DNA from: Clostridia bacterium
GTDB lineage: Bacteria > Bacillota_A > Clostridia > Christensenellales > Aristaeellaceae
DNA: 32,087 bases
NCBI GenBank assembly: GCA_017518705.1
Contig: JAFWUC010000040.1
Coordinates: 1 to 32,087, forward strand
Reading direction: 5' to 3'
Below the pieces are notes generated by a model. That model saw only the letters and a list, made by a program, of their open reading frames with translations, was not told where the DNA came from and ran no database searches. Positions 22,710 to 31,643 of this stretch are shown here, piece after piece. A program made the position numbers and the translations under genes. Numbering within the stretch: the stretch's first letter is position 1; each line of letters starts with the position of its first letter.

Positions 22710-23780
22710 GTGAAAATCGCCATTCTTATAGACGCTGAAAACGTGCAGCCCGTGTTCGCGGAGCAGATCTTTACCCACGCCGCGAAACTGGGCGACATAG
22801 TGTTCAAAGAGCTTTACGGCGCTGCCCAGGCGCTGAACAGCTGGGTCGAGCCCGCGCTCAGATACGCCATACATCCCAATCTCACCATCCGTCCTTCCAA
22901 GTACAAGAACTCTTCCGATATCGCGCTCGTGATCGGAGCGATGGACATTATCGGCAAGTGCGACACCGTGATAATCGCTTCTTCCGATTCGGACTTTTCT
23001 TCTCTCTCCGTGCGCCTCAGGAGCGGCGGCATGGAAGTCATAGGCATGGGCACCGAAAAGGCGAATCCCCTGTGGAAGACCGCGTGCACATCCTTTGTGA
23101 CTCTGGCAGTAAGCAAACCCCAGCCCAAGCCCCAGCCCCAGCAGGCGGCCAAACCCGTTCAGCCCAAACCTCAGCAGCCTGCTCCCGCGCCCGCACCCAA
23201 GCCTCAGCAGCCCGCTCCCGCACCCAAGCCGCAGGAACCCGCCGAAAAGCCCGCCGAAGCGCCCAAGCCTCAGCCCAAGGCCGAAGCGACTCACGCCGGC
23301 CGCGCCCAGGTCATCCGCGCTTTCATAAAGGAACAGCTGGCAGCTGCCAACGGGAAGATAGCTTCCTCCCAGCTGTTCACTGCGCTGAATACTCTCACCG
23401 ATTACAGGGTGGACCAGCAGCGCTCCCACAGAAAGCCTATAGATTACATCCGCAGGCAGTACGGTGACTCCTTTAAGTTCGAGGAGTCCGAAGAAGGCAC
23501 ATTCCTGGTTGAGGCCGCCCAGGCTGCCGAGGCGCCCGCAAAAGCGGAACCTGCCCGGTCCCCCGAGGCCGCTCCTGCTGAAGAACCCGTTTCCGACGAG
23601 GTCGCCCTGCTCGTTCAGGCAGGCATAGAAGCCGAGCACGCCGTGCAGATCGCCGAGATATTCTCCACCAGCAAGGGCATGCGCGCCGCGTACAACCGGC
23701 TGCGCGCCACTTTCGGCCAGAAGGACGGCAGCAGATACTACCAGATAGTAAAAGACCTGGCTGACAAAATGCAGCAGTAG
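22710..23780 (+). CDS. NYN-domain (LabA/DUF88) protein with Pro-rich linker and C-terminal domains
   Basis: A 356-residue protein. Residues 1-135 are a NYN domain of the PIN-like nuclease fold: MKIAILIDAENVQP (Asp8, Asn11), KNSSDIALVIGAMD (Asp70) and IIASSDSDFSSL (Asp93, Asp95), the acidic residues that bind metal in such RNases. Residues 136-195 are a Pro/Gln/Ala/Lys repeat linker. Residues about 197-268 (AQVIRAFIKEQL, then SQLFTALN, ending GTFLVE) may be an OST-HTH/LOTUS-like RNA-binding domain, and 295-355 is a second small helical domain. Probable role: RNA processing or decay; the target is unknown. Start is GTG with AAAGGA upstream. No TM segment or signal is present. Confidence 0.8.
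   Translation: MKIAILIDAENVQPVFAEQIFTHAAKLGDIVFKELYGAAQALNSWVEPALRYAIHPNLTIRPSKYKNSSDIALVIGAMDIIGKCDTVIIASSDSDFSSLSVRLRSGGMEVIGMGTEKANPLWKTACTSFVTLAVSKPQPKPQPQQAAKPVQPKPQQPAPAPAPKPQQPAPAPKPQEPAEKPAEAPKPQPKAEATHAGRAQVIRAFIKEQLAAANGKIASSQLFTALNTLTDYRVDQQRSHRKPIDYIRRQYGDSFKFEESEEGTFLVEAAQAAEAPAKAEPARSPEAAPAEEPVSDEVALLVQAGIEAEHAVQIAEIFSTSKGMRAAYNRLRATFGQKDGSRYYQIVKDLADKMQQ
23115..23282 (+). repeat. In-frame low-complexity repeat coding the Pro-rich linker
   Basis: Degenerate tandem units coding variants of KPQQPAPAP. Units such as CCTCAGCAGCC recur with third-position changes. Likely prone to length change by slippage; it stays in frame here. Confidence 0.7.
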
Positions 23781-23831
23781 CCGCCCGTGCAAATCAAACG
23801 TTAGTTTTAATATCATTTGGAGGCATATCCT

Positions 23832-24551
23832 ATGAGCCGCATGGGCGACACCATACGCGCAAACCGTCTAAAATACAAGCTTACCGAAAAACAGCTGGCC
23901 AAGAAGACCGGGCTGGCGGAGAGCTTCATAAAAGAAGTCGAGTCTGGCCGGCGCATCCCCTCCGACGACCAGGTGAAGCGGCTGCTCAAGGCATGCGGGA
24001 TAACCGAGAGCATGTCCACGGAGATCGATACCTTTAACGCCGTGGAAGAAAAGCCCCGTCCCCGCCCCAGGCCGTATATCATACCTGTCGAAAAGCCCGC
24101 CGAGACGTCGTCCAAAACCGAAAAGCAGGCCGAGCAGGACGCGGAAAGCTCCGCCGCCTGGCTTGACGCGCTGGGCGGGGTCGTAAAGCGCGTGCCCATT
24201 CTGGACGAAAAAGGACTTGTGATAGACCATATGCTTTTCCCCGTGGTGGGCGGCAAGATCGAAGGCGGCACCCCCGACAAAGTCACCTTGTTCCGCGTTC
24301 CGGACGATTCGTTAAGCGGTTTTAGGGTCCACGCCGGCGACCTGCTTTTGTGCGTGCCCGAAAAAACGCCCGTTGACGACGCATTCATGCTGGTGCATTA
24401 CGGCGGAAAGCGAGTGGTGAGGCGCATCAAAAAGCTTGACGCTTCCCATCTTATGCTCCAGTCCTATGACCGGGAACTCAGGATAGACAGCCTGTTGTGG
24501 GGCGAGATAACGATCCTGGCGTGCTGCGTCAAACTAATCCGAACTCTGTAG
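23832..24551 (+). CDS. XRE-family regulator with degenerate S24 (LexA-like) C-terminal domain
   Basis: A 239-residue protein. Residues 4-58 are an XRE/Cro helix-turn-helix (TIRANRLKYKLTEKQLAKKT, IPSDDQVKRLLKACG). A Pro/Lys linker (72-108) follows, then a domain resembling the S24 peptidase fold of LexA and CI. Ser160 in VPDDSLSGFRVHAGDLLLCV sits at the nucleophile position, but the expected catalytic Lys appears as Arg197 or Arg198 in KRVVRRIKK. Self-cleavage is therefore doubtful, and the domain may serve only for dimerisation or sensing. ATG 23832 has GGAGG eight bases upstream; the TTG at 23817 lies within that site. Adenine deaminase follows after nine bases. Confidence 0.82.
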   Translation: MSRMGDTIRANRLKYKLTEKQLAKKTGLAESFIKEVESGRRIPSDDQVKRLLKACGITESMSTEIDTFNAVEEKPRPRPRPYIIPVEKPAETSSKTEKQAEQDAESSAAWLDALGGVVKRVPILDEKGLVIDHMLFPVVGGKIEGGTPDKVTLFRVPDDSLSGFRVHAGDLLLCVPEKTPVDDAFMLVHYGGKRVVRRIKKLDASHLMLQSYDRELRIDSLLWGEITILACCVKLIRTL

Positions 24552-24560
24552 GAGGATCAA

Positions 24561-26294
24561 ATGGCAGGGATAAAAGAAAGCTTTACCGGAAAGATCAACC
24601 GCAAGCTGCAGAAGAAGCTGCGGGTGGTGGACGTAGCCGCCGGGCGCCAAAAGGCCGACCTGGTGTTCAAAAACGCCAAATACCTGAACGTGTTCTCAAA
24701 CGAGTTCTGCACCGGCGACATCGCCGTGGCGGAAGGTCTGGTCGTCGGCATGGGCGAGTATTCCGGCATCAACGAGGTGGACGTCAGCGGCAAGCTCGTT
24801 CTGCCGGGGCTCATAGACGCGCATATCCACCTGGAAAGCACGCTTCTCTCCCCCGCCGAATTCGCCCGTGCAGTACTGCCTCACGGCACCACCACCGTCA
24901 TCTGCGATCCCCACGAGATCGCGAACGTAATGGGCGTGGACGGCATCGAGTACATGATCGAAGCCACCGAGGGGCTGCCCGTGGATGTACACTTCATGCT
25001 CCCCTCCTGCGTGCCCTCCACTCCTCTGGACGAAAGCGGCGCGCGCCTGGACTATCGCGCCATCGACTCTTTCTACGAGCACGGCAGGGTGCTTGGTCTC
25101 GCGGAAATGATGAATTTCGTCGGCGTGATCGGCATCGACGTGGACTGCATCGAAAAGATTGTCGCCGCCCAAAGCCACCACAAAAAGATAGACGGCCACG
25201 CGCCGGGTCTGAGCGGAAACCCGCTCAACGCCTATATGGCCGCGGGCGTGTACTCCGACCACGAGTGCGCCACGATCGAAGAAGCGCTGGAAAAGCTGCG
25301 CAAAGGCCAGTTTATAATGATCAGGGAAGGCACCGCCGCCAAGAACCTGAACGCGCTGATGCCCCTGCTGAACGAAAAGTACTACTCCCGCTGCATGTTC
25401 GCGACCGACGACCGTCATCCCAACGACATCCTTTCCGAAGGTCACATCGACTGCATAGTCAGAAAGGCCATTGCCGCCGGCGCAGACCCGATCATCGCGC
25501 TCAAGGTCGCCAGCCACCACGCCGCCAGGTACTTCCTTATGAATAACAAGGGCGCGATCGCCCCCGGCTACCTGGCCGACCTGATCGTCGTGGATGACCT
25601 GGACAGGTTCAACGTTCTTGAAGTCTACAAAAAGGGCACCCTGCGTTATTCCAACGGCCAGGTGCTGGACTTTGAACGCCCGGAGATCGACGATAACCTG
25701 CGTCAGCAGGCGCTGGATACCTTCCGCGTGAACGAACTCACGCCTGCCAGTTTCTTCGATACGCGCCGCAAAGCCATCATCGGAATGGTGAAGGGCGAGA
25801 TAATCACCACGGACGACGGCTACGCCGACGGCGTTGACACCGAGAAAGACGTGCTTAAGATAGCCGTTATCGAGCGCCACAGGGGCACCGGGCACATAGG
25901 TCTGGGCTACCTGAGGGGCTACGGAATGAAGAGAGGCGCGGTGGCGACCAGCGTGTCGCACGACAGCCACAACATAATCGTAGTCGGAGAAAACGACGCG
26001 GACATGGCGGCTGCCGCCAACCGCATCACCCATATGCACGGCGGCATCTGCGTCGTGGAGCGCGGCGAAGTGATCGCCGAACTGCCCCTTGAGATCGCAG
26101 GTCTGATGAGCGGCAGCTCGATACACGACGTCAACCAGCGCCTGGAAAGCGCGAAGGCTGCGGCTCACCGGCTGGGCGTAAGCGACGGCATCGACCCGTT
26201 TATGACCCTTTCGTTCATGAGCCTTGCCGTTATCCCGACGCTCAGGCTCACTACCCGCGGCGTCATCGACGTGCTCACCCAGAGATACGTATAG
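24561..26294 (+). CDS. ade: Adenine deaminase
   Basis: A 577-residue metal-dependent amidohydrolase that converts adenine to hypoxanthine and ammonia in purine salvage. Features: LPGLIDAHIHLEST with His88 and His90 binding metal, HGTTTVICDPHEIANVMG, KIDGHAPGLSGNPLNAY, FATDDRHPNDILSEGHID, and the C-terminal block RGYGMKRGAVATSVSHDSHN. Length and order match full-length adenine deaminases of the AdeC type. AGGAGG precedes the ATG, and the gene lies nine bases after the XRE regulator, so the two are co-transcribed. It ends at a terminator shared with uvrC. Confidence 0.97.
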   Translation: MAGIKESFTGKINRKLQKKLRVVDVAAGRQKADLVFKNAKYLNVFSNEFCTGDIAVAEGLVVGMGEYSGINEVDVSGKLVLPGLIDAHIHLESTLLSPAEFARAVLPHGTTTVICDPHEIANVMGVDGIEYMIEATEGLPVDVHFMLPSCVPSTPLDESGARLDYRAIDSFYEHGRVLGLAEMMNFVGVIGIDVDCIEKIVAAQSHHKKIDGHAPGLSGNPLNAYMAAGVYSDHECATIEEALEKLRKGQFIMIREGTAAKNLNALMPLLNEKYYSRCMFATDDRHPNDILSEGHIDCIVRKAIAAGADPIIALKVASHHAARYFLMNNKGAIAPGYLADLIVVDDLDRFNVLEVYKKGTLRYSNGQVLDFERPEIDDNLRQQALDTFRVNELTPASFFDTRRKAIIGMVKGEIITTDDGYADGVDTEKDVLKIAVIERHRGTGHIGLGYLRGYGMKRGAVATSVSHDSHNIIVVGENDADMAAAANRITHMHGGICVVERGEVIAELPLEIAGLMSGSSIHDVNQRLESAKAAAHRLGVSDGIDPFMTLSFMSLAVIPTLRLTTRGVIDVLTQRYV

Positions 26295-26304
26295 TCCTAT
26301 ATAT

Positions 26305-26339
26305 AAAACGGGCCGGCGGTCATTCCGCCGGCCCGTTTT
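26305..26339. terminator. Bidirectional terminator shared by ade and uvrC
   Basis: A perfect 15-pair stem: AAAACGGGCCGGCGG (26305-26319) and CCGCCGGCCCGTTTT (26325-26339), loop TCATT. It serves ade on the plus strand. The uvrC stop codon (26322-26320) lies in the loop, so the last uvrC codons form one arm. Confidence 0.9.
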
Positions 26340-28203
26340 CATGCAGGAATTCATACACGGCTTTCGCGAACGTTTCCCCCACCCCGTTTACCCGGGAGAT
26401 CTCTTCCACGCTCGCTGCTTTAAGCGCCTCGACCGTCTTAAAGTGACCTAATATGGCCTTCCTTCGGGCCGGGCCTATTCCCGGCACCTTTTCCAGGCGG
26501 GAAGCTATGGAGTTTGACTGTCTGAGCTTCCTGTGGTGGGTTATGGCGAAACGGTGCGCCTCGTCCCTCAGTCTTTCGATCAGGTGCAGCGCGGGCGAAT
26601 GCCTGTCCAGAAGTATCGTATCCTCCCTGTCCGGCAGCACGATCTCGTCCACACGCTCGGCCAGGCCGAAGGCGGGGATCGACAGATCGAGTTCCTTCAG
26701 GGCTTCCAGTGCCATATTGAGTTGCCCCCTGCCGCCGTCTATCAGCAGCAGATCCGGAAAATCGGAGAAACTGCCTTCTTCCAGCGGCAGGTCCTGTTCC
26801 CGGCGCTTTTGGATCTCCTCGAGCCCGCGGGTAAACCGGCGGGAAATGACTTCTTTCATGGAAGCGAAGTCGTTTGCTCCTTCCACGGTCTTGATCCTGT
26901 AATGCCTGTACTGGCCGTGGCGGCATTCCCCGTCTATCATCACCACTTCGCTGGCGACGCTCTGCTGCCCCAGCGTGTTGGAGATATCGTAGCCTTCGAT
27001 CCTGCGCGGCGCTTCGGCCAAATCCAGTTCCCACGTCAGTTCATTAAGCGCGCCCAGCGTTCTCTCAAGCTGTTTTTCGCGCCTGGTCTCTATCTTTATC
27101 CGGGCGTCCTCTATATTCTTTTCCGCCATGCGGATGAGCGCGGCCTTGTCTCCCCTTTCGGGCCTGTGAAGCTTGACTTTCCTGCCCGCCGTCTCGCTTA
27201 AAAGCTGCTCCAGCGTGTCCCGTTCCGCCAGGTCCATGCCGATAAGCACTTCCCTTGCGGGCGGATTCGACAGGGAATAATACTGAGTCACGAATCGTAT
27301 CAGCGCTTCCTGCTCGTCCTCCCGTGCCGCGCCTTCAAGGGTGTGTATGGTCGATGAGATCATTTTCCCGCCCCTGAACAGCATCACGTCGACCAAAATG
27401 TCCTGCATCGAGGGACTGAGGGCGATCACATCCATGTCGTCGCCGTCGGTGGACAGGGTCTTCTGCCGCTGCATAAGGTCGTCGACTGCCCTGATCTTGT
27501 CCCTCAGAAGCGCCGCGCGCTCGAAATTCATGCTGTTCGAAGCCGCCAGCATCTTCTGGGTGAGCAGCCTTTTGACTTCCTCGTCATGCCCGGAAAGAAA
27601 GCGGATCACTCCCTGAAGCTGGGCATGATATTCCTTGCTCGTCACCTTTCCCGCGCAGGGCGCGCAGCACTCCCCCGTCTGGTAATGCAGGCAGGTCCTC
27701 TCATTCATGCCCTCGCGCAGACTTTTCTGGCAGCTGCGTATGGGAAAAACGCTCCTCACGGTGTCCAGCACTTCCCTTACCGCCGCCGCGCCGATGTAAG
27801 GACCGAAGTATTTCGCGCCGTCTTTGACCTGTTCCCGCACGATCTTGAGCGCCGGGAAGGGCTCGTTCAGGTCTATCCTGATAAACGGATAATGCTTATC
27901 GTCCTTCAGAAGTATGTTGTAGCGAGGACGGTAGCGTTTTATCAGGTTGCACTCAAGCATCAACGCCTCCAGTTCGCCGTCCACCAGCACGGTGTCGAAA
28001 TCGTCTATCTTTTCCACCATCGCCCGCACTTTTGGAGTGTGGTCACGGCTGGACTGGAAGTACTGTCTGACCCGGTTTTTAAGGTTTTTGGCCTTGCCCA
28101 CGTAAATGACGTCCCCGCCGCTGCGCATGATATAGCAGCCCGGGGAGTCGGGAAGGTTCCTGATTTTCCATTTTAAGTTGTCGCTAAGCTGCTTTTCCTG
28201 CAT
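26320..28203 (-). CDS. uvrC: Excinuclease ABC subunit C
   Basis: A 627-residue UvrC, the nuclease that cuts on both sides of bulky DNA lesions with UvrA and UvrB. The N-terminal GIY-YIG domain (about 17-95) has PGCYIMRSGGDVIYVGKAKN, with Arg and the later GELEALMLECNLIK. A Cys-rich segment is TCLHYQTGECCAPCAGKV. The UvrB-binding helix lies near 205-240. The RNase H-like nuclease part begins near EGYDISN and includes LLIDGGRGQLN. Tandem helix-hairpin-helix motifs lie at the end (VPGIGPARRKAILGHF, VNGVGETFAKAVYEFL). Start overlaps the upstream stop as TGATG, with AAGGAG before it. It is the last gene of the cell-wall operon. Confidence 0.98.
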   Translation of the reverse strand: MQEKQLSDNLKWKIRNLPDSPGCYIMRSGGDVIYVGKAKNLKNRVRQYFQSSRDHTPKVRAMVEKIDDFDTVLVDGELEALMLECNLIKRYRPRYNILLKDDKHYPFIRIDLNEPFPALKIVREQVKDGAKYFGPYIGAAAVREVLDTVRSVFPIRSCQKSLREGMNERTCLHYQTGECCAPCAGKVTSKEYHAQLQGVIRFLSGHDEEVKRLLTQKMLAASNSMNFERAALLRDKIRAVDDLMQRQKTLSTDGDDMDVIALSPSMQDILVDVMLFRGGKMISSTIHTLEGAAREDEQEALIRFVTQYYSLSNPPAREVLIGMDLAERDTLEQLLSETAGRKVKLHRPERGDKAALIRMAEKNIEDARIKIETRREKQLERTLGALNELTWELDLAEAPRRIEGYDISNTLGQQSVASEVVMIDGECRHGQYRHYRIKTVEGANDFASMKEVISRRFTRGLEEIQKRREQDLPLEEGSFSDFPDLLLIDGGRGQLNMALEALKELDLSIPAFGLAERVDEIVLPDREDTILLDRHSPALHLIERLRDEAHRFAITHHRKLRQSNSIASRLEKVPGIGPARRKAILGHFKTVEALKAASVEEISRVNGVGETFAKAVYEFLHENGPAE

Positions 28204-29594
28204 CAGCGCAGCTCCTTTTTAAGCTCGTTTACGCTGTCTTCCTCCACGGGAAGTTCGCTGTAACGGGCAACGTCGTATACCTCGGACAGCTGCCTGGCGC
28301 ACTTGGGACCGATCTGTTCTATGGCCTGCCGGGCAGTCAGGGTCTTTAAGCCATTTATCTTCCCGCCCTGCCTGCGGTACAGGTTTTTGACCAGCCGCCT
28401 GGCCTTTTCCCTGGCGGAGAGTTTTTCCCAGGGCGTTTCCCGCTTGAACAGGTTTTTGAGCCTGTCCCTGAACATGTCCCTTGCGCGGCGGCGGTTCTCA
28501 TCGCCTTCCATCAGGTTTTCTTTTTCGTCATAATAACCCTGAGTAGCCTGCACACGGAAGCGCTCCAGCAATTCGGACAGCTTTTTGGAGAGCTTGGCCA
28601 GTCCCGAAAAGATCAGCCACAGCGCGCCCAGGCCCACGATGCTGAAAAACGCGATCAGGAAGATCTTGTCCATCGTGCTGATGCCGCCGATATCGGCTTC
28701 GGCTTCAATGTTCTCCGGGTTGATCTTTACGGCCTGATCTCCCCTTTGCAGCAGGGCGTCGATGTTGCCCTCCTCCACCACGTCCTGTCCGCCTCTTAAC
28801 AGCCAGGCTATCCAGCTCATCAGCGTTTTTATCTGCGCCCATACCCACAGCGCCGCAGCCTTTATCGGCTTTACGAACGATGCCGCGGACACAGCCAGGG
28901 CGAAGCCTATAACTATCCTGCGGTTTTTCCTGACCACGTTAATGGGCGGACGTTTGTCCTCGCCTTTTCCGCCGGAAGAGGTGGAGAGCCCCTGCCTGTT
29001 CAGGCTTATTCCGCCCATAAACACGTACGCCAGCGCACAGGCGCCCATAAGATATTCCGTTTCCCGGGCGGGCTCGCCGAAATGCAGCACCAGCGCCATC
29101 ACCGTGTAGTTTAGAAAGCCCAGCACCACTCCCGGCAGCTGCGTCCACACGCAGTCGTTCCCCGGCAGTGTAAGCATCGCGGTAAACGCCAGCGCGCCCA
29201 TCGCGCCCGCCATCATCACGTGCTTGATCGTGCTCTGGAACAATTCGCCGGGCAGCAGTAAGCCCGTTGCAAGAGCCGCCGCCAGCAGCAGAATGAACAC
29301 GGTCATGCGTATGGGAAAGCGGTGCCCGGTCTTTACCGTCTCTCTGATCAGTTCCCGGTCGGGGTTGGGATCGTTCATGCGCGAAGCGGCATACGAAGTC
29401 ATTTCCTGCACCTTGTATGAACCCACATACGCGGGCAGCAGCGCCGCAAACGCGATGATCAGTGTCTGCACCGCAAACCAGGCGCAGGCAAATACGGTGC
29501 CCGTCATAAGCAGACTGCCTCCGCCTGCGCACAGCGGCGCCAGGGTCAGCACGCACATTCCTGCCCGGAACAGCATATTTCCCAGCCGCTTCAT
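28203..29594 (-). CDS. Multi-pass membrane protein with DUF4129-like C-terminus
   Basis: A 463-residue membrane protein. Hydrophobic segments lie near residues 9-55 (two), 96-117, 122-142, 150-172, 182-197, 227-250 and 310-333. The basic cytoplasmic C-terminal part (about 340-463) contains LSAREKARRLVKNLYRRQG and LTARQAIEQIG, the style of the DUF4129 domain found beside or on transglutaminase-like proteins. The transglutaminase Cys-His-Asp core itself is not evident here. Neighbours MoxR and DUF58 are the usual partners of such proteins in cell-surface assembly modules. Start overlaps the DUF58 stop by four bases (ATGA). Function is unknown. Confidence 0.75.
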   Translation of the reverse strand: MKRLGNMLFRAGMCVLTLAPLCAGGGSLLMTGTVFACAWFAVQTLIIAFAALLPAYVGSYKVQEMTSYAASRMNDPNPDRELIRETVKTGHRFPIRMTVFILLLAAALATGLLLPGELFQSTIKHVMMAGAMGALAFTAMLTLPGNDCVWTQLPGVVLGFLNYTVMALVLHFGEPARETEYLMGACALAYVFMGGISLNRQGLSTSSGGKGEDKRPPINVVRKNRRIVIGFALAVSAASFVKPIKAAALWVWAQIKTLMSWIAWLLRGGQDVVEEGNIDALLQRGDQAVKINPENIEAEADIGGISTMDKIFLIAFFSIVGLGALWLIFSGLAKLSKKLSELLERFRVQATQGYYDEKENLMEGDENRRRARDMFRDRLKNLFKRETPWEKLSAREKARRLVKNLYRRQGGKINGLKTLTARQAIEQIGPKCARQLSEVYDVARYSELPVEEDSVNELKKELR

Positions 29595-30685
29595 CTGATC
29601 TCCCTCCCCGACAGGTTCAGCACCTTGACCGTATTGCCCTTCTGCCTGAGCAGCGCGATCTCATGTTCCACTTCCTCGCTCACGTAGCCGGACAGTATGA
29701 GTATGTCCTCCCCGTGCACGTCTCCCAGACCGGACAGAAAAGTGTGGAAATTCAAATCCGGCTTCAGCACTATGCGGGCCATGGTCTCCAGTATGCCTTC
29801 GAACTGGGCCTCTCCCGGCGCGGAAGCCAGGAATATCCCCGTACCCGCCTTCTCTCTGCCCAGCATCTCGGCGTTGCAGGCAAAACCCGCGCTCATGCCG
29901 GATTTGATCGCCCTCAGGCAGATGCCCGCCGCAAGACTTATGGCGCGTTCCACATTCTCCTCCTCGTGGGTGGGCACCTGCGCCCACTGACGGGGGTTGG
30001 TCTGAATGTTCAATATCACCAGCGCCTTCGGATCGGACGTGAAATCCCTCACCTTCACCTGCAGGCTCTCGCTCTTCGTGCTCGCCTTCCAGTGGATGTC
30101 CTTAAGGCTGTCTCCCTGGGCATATGGACGTATGCCGCTCACCAGGAACGGATCCGGCATTATCCAGCGCTTTACCAGCGCGTCGCCCAGGAATTTATTG
30201 GCCGGGTCGGGAATATCATCGTTTCCGGGCAATGCCGGATAAACGGTTATGCTGCAGTCCAGGTTGAGAAGACGCGTTTTTTTGTTGAGCCCGAACAGGT
30301 CGCCCACGGTGAGTGCCACGCCTCCCGCGTCGAATACGCCCCTCTTCGCCAGAGTTATCATGTGGTGCCTGGTTATGGCGCACATGGGCGAAAGGAAGAA
30401 CAGGCTCTTGTGATACATTCCGCTGGTCTCGTCCTGCTGCTTTTCTCCTTCGTCGGCGCTGAAGACTATCGCCTCCGGGATGCGGCTCTCGGCCCTTAGC
30501 CAGGGCACGGGCAGCAGTTTCTCGTTGCGGATGCGCTCTATTAGCTCCGTCTGTTCGCCGCGAAACGCCGTATTTTTGGCGAAATAGCGGCTGTACGAGA
30601 GCTGTTTGTAGTTAAACCATGCGAACAGCAGCGCCTGGACCGCGCCAAACAGAGCTGTCAGCACGACAAGCCACAGTACGCTCAT
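29591..30685 (-). CDS. DUF58 domain-containing protein
   Basis: A 364-residue protein with an N-terminal hydrophobic segment (3-23) that probably anchors it to the membrane. The DUF58 signature is RPYAQGDSLKDIHWKASTKS, followed by LQVKVRD and a von Willebrand A-like strand VILNIQTNP. DUF58 proteins work with MoxR-type ATPases, probably in assembly or maturation of envelope complexes; the exact role is not settled. It overlaps both neighbours by four bases (ATGA), which indicates translational coupling and a fixed stoichiometry with MoxR. Confidence 0.92.
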   Translation of the reverse strand: MSVLWLVVLTALFGAVQALLFAWFNYKQLSYSRYFAKNTAFRGEQTELIERIRNEKLLPVPWLRAESRIPEAIVFSADEGEKQQDETSGMYHKSLFFLSPMCAITRHHMITLAKRGVFDAGGVALTVGDLFGLNKKTRLLNLDCSITVYPALPGNDDIPDPANKFLGDALVKRWIMPDPFLVSGIRPYAQGDSLKDIHWKASTKSESLQVKVRDFTSDPKALVILNIQTNPRQWAQVPTHEEENVERAISLAAGICLRAIKSGMSAGFACNAEMLGREKAGTGIFLASAPGEAQFEGILETMARIVLKPDLNFHTFLSGLGDVHGEDILILSGYVSEEVEHEIALLRQKGNTVKVLNLSGREIR

Positions 30686-31629
30686 TTCTCGTTGATATCC
30701 TCGGTTGGCACTTCCGTCATTTCCAGAGCCTCGTTTATCGCGGTCCTGGCGGCGTCATTTACGCCGTAAACGCTCTTAAGGGTAAGTCTGTGAGCCAGCA
30801 CCGGCTGAGCCAGCGTCTTCACGTCGTCGGGAGTCACAAAGCTCCTGCCCTTTATGAGCGCCCAGGCACGGCACGCCCGCATGAGCGCGATAAGGCCTCT
30901 GGGGCTGACCCCCAGTATGACGTTCGTAGCCGCGTGCGTGTTGAGCACCAGTGACGACATGTATTCCATCACGGGCTCGGACAGGCTCACGCTTTCACAC
31001 TCTTTCCCCGCCTGTATGAGTTCCTCGCTGCCGCATACGCTGTCCAGCTCCACAAGCGGGCTCTCGCCCATAAAGCGCTTGAGCATTTCCACGTTCTCCG
31101 GCCCGGTCAGCCTGCCCAGGCTCAGGCGCATCAGGAACCTGTCCATCTGCGCTTCGGGCAGCGGGAAAGTGCCCTGGGTCTCCACCGGGTTCTGGGTCGC
31201 GATGACTATGAACGGGCTGGGCAGGCGACGGGTCTCGCCGTCTATGGTCACCTGCTTTTCCTCCATGCATTCCAAAAGCGCGCTCTGGGTGCGGGGCGTC
31301 GCGCGGTTGATCTCGTCCGCCAGGAGTATGTTGGTGAACACCGGGCCGGGCTTGAACACGAATTCCCCGGTGCCCCTGTCAAGCACGCTCAGACCCGTGA
31401 CATCCGTGGGCAACAGGTCCGGAGTGAACTGCACGCGCTTGAACTGGGCGTTCACGCTTTTGGCGAGGGTTTTCGCCATGAGCGTCTTGCCCGTGCCGGG
31501 CACGTCCTCCATGAGCACATGGCCGCCCGCCAGTATTGCGGCGACTATCAGGTCGATCTCGTTGTCCTTGCCTACGATAACGCGGGACACGTTCTCGCGG
31601 ATGGCTGTTGCGAACTGTTGAACATTCAT
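30682..31629 (-). CDS. MoxR-family AAA ATPase
   Basis: A 315-residue MoxR-type ATPase. Walker A is EDVPGTGKT (41-49), Walker B is ILLADEINRATPRTQSALL (from 101), sensor 1 is VIATQNPVETQG, the arginine-finger region is PEAQMDRFLMRL, and the C-terminal lid has VSPRGLIALMRACRAWAL. MoxR proteins act as chaperone-like partners of DUF58 or VWA proteins. The ATG has AGGAGG about seven bases upstream. The next gene overlaps by four bases, and the upstream transpeptidase gene ends 14 bases before. Confidence 0.96.
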   Translation of the reverse strand: MNVQQFATAIRENVSRVIVGKDNEIDLIVAAILAGGHVLMEDVPGTGKTLMAKTLAKSVNAQFKRVQFTPDLLPTDVTGLSVLDRGTGEFVFKPGPVFTNILLADEINRATPRTQSALLECMEEKQVTIDGETRRLPSPFIVIATQNPVETQGTFPLPEAQMDRFLMRLSLGRLTGPENVEMLKRFMGESPLVELDSVCGSEELIQAGKECESVSLSEPVMEYMSSLVLNTHAATNVILGVSPRGLIALMRACRAWALIKGRSFVTPDDVKTLAQPVLAHRLTLKSVYGVNDAARTAINEALEMTEVPTEDINEK

Positions 31630-31643
31630 GGCATATCCTCCTG

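Noticed and set aside
23115..23282. Repeat array resembling a short tandem or CRISPR-like repeat
   Set aside because: It is in frame, degenerate at third positions, has no spacers, and codes the Pro-rich linker of the NYN protein.
23832..24551. A prophage repressor marking an integrated phage
   Set aside because: No integrase, phage structural genes or attachment repeats are nearby; the neighbours are chromosomal metabolism and repair genes.
24696..26354. A 552-codon minus-strand frame opposite adenine deaminase
   Set aside because: Adenine deaminase motifs are unmistakable on the plus strand; the antisense product is low-complexity Val/His/Gly-rich with no domain.
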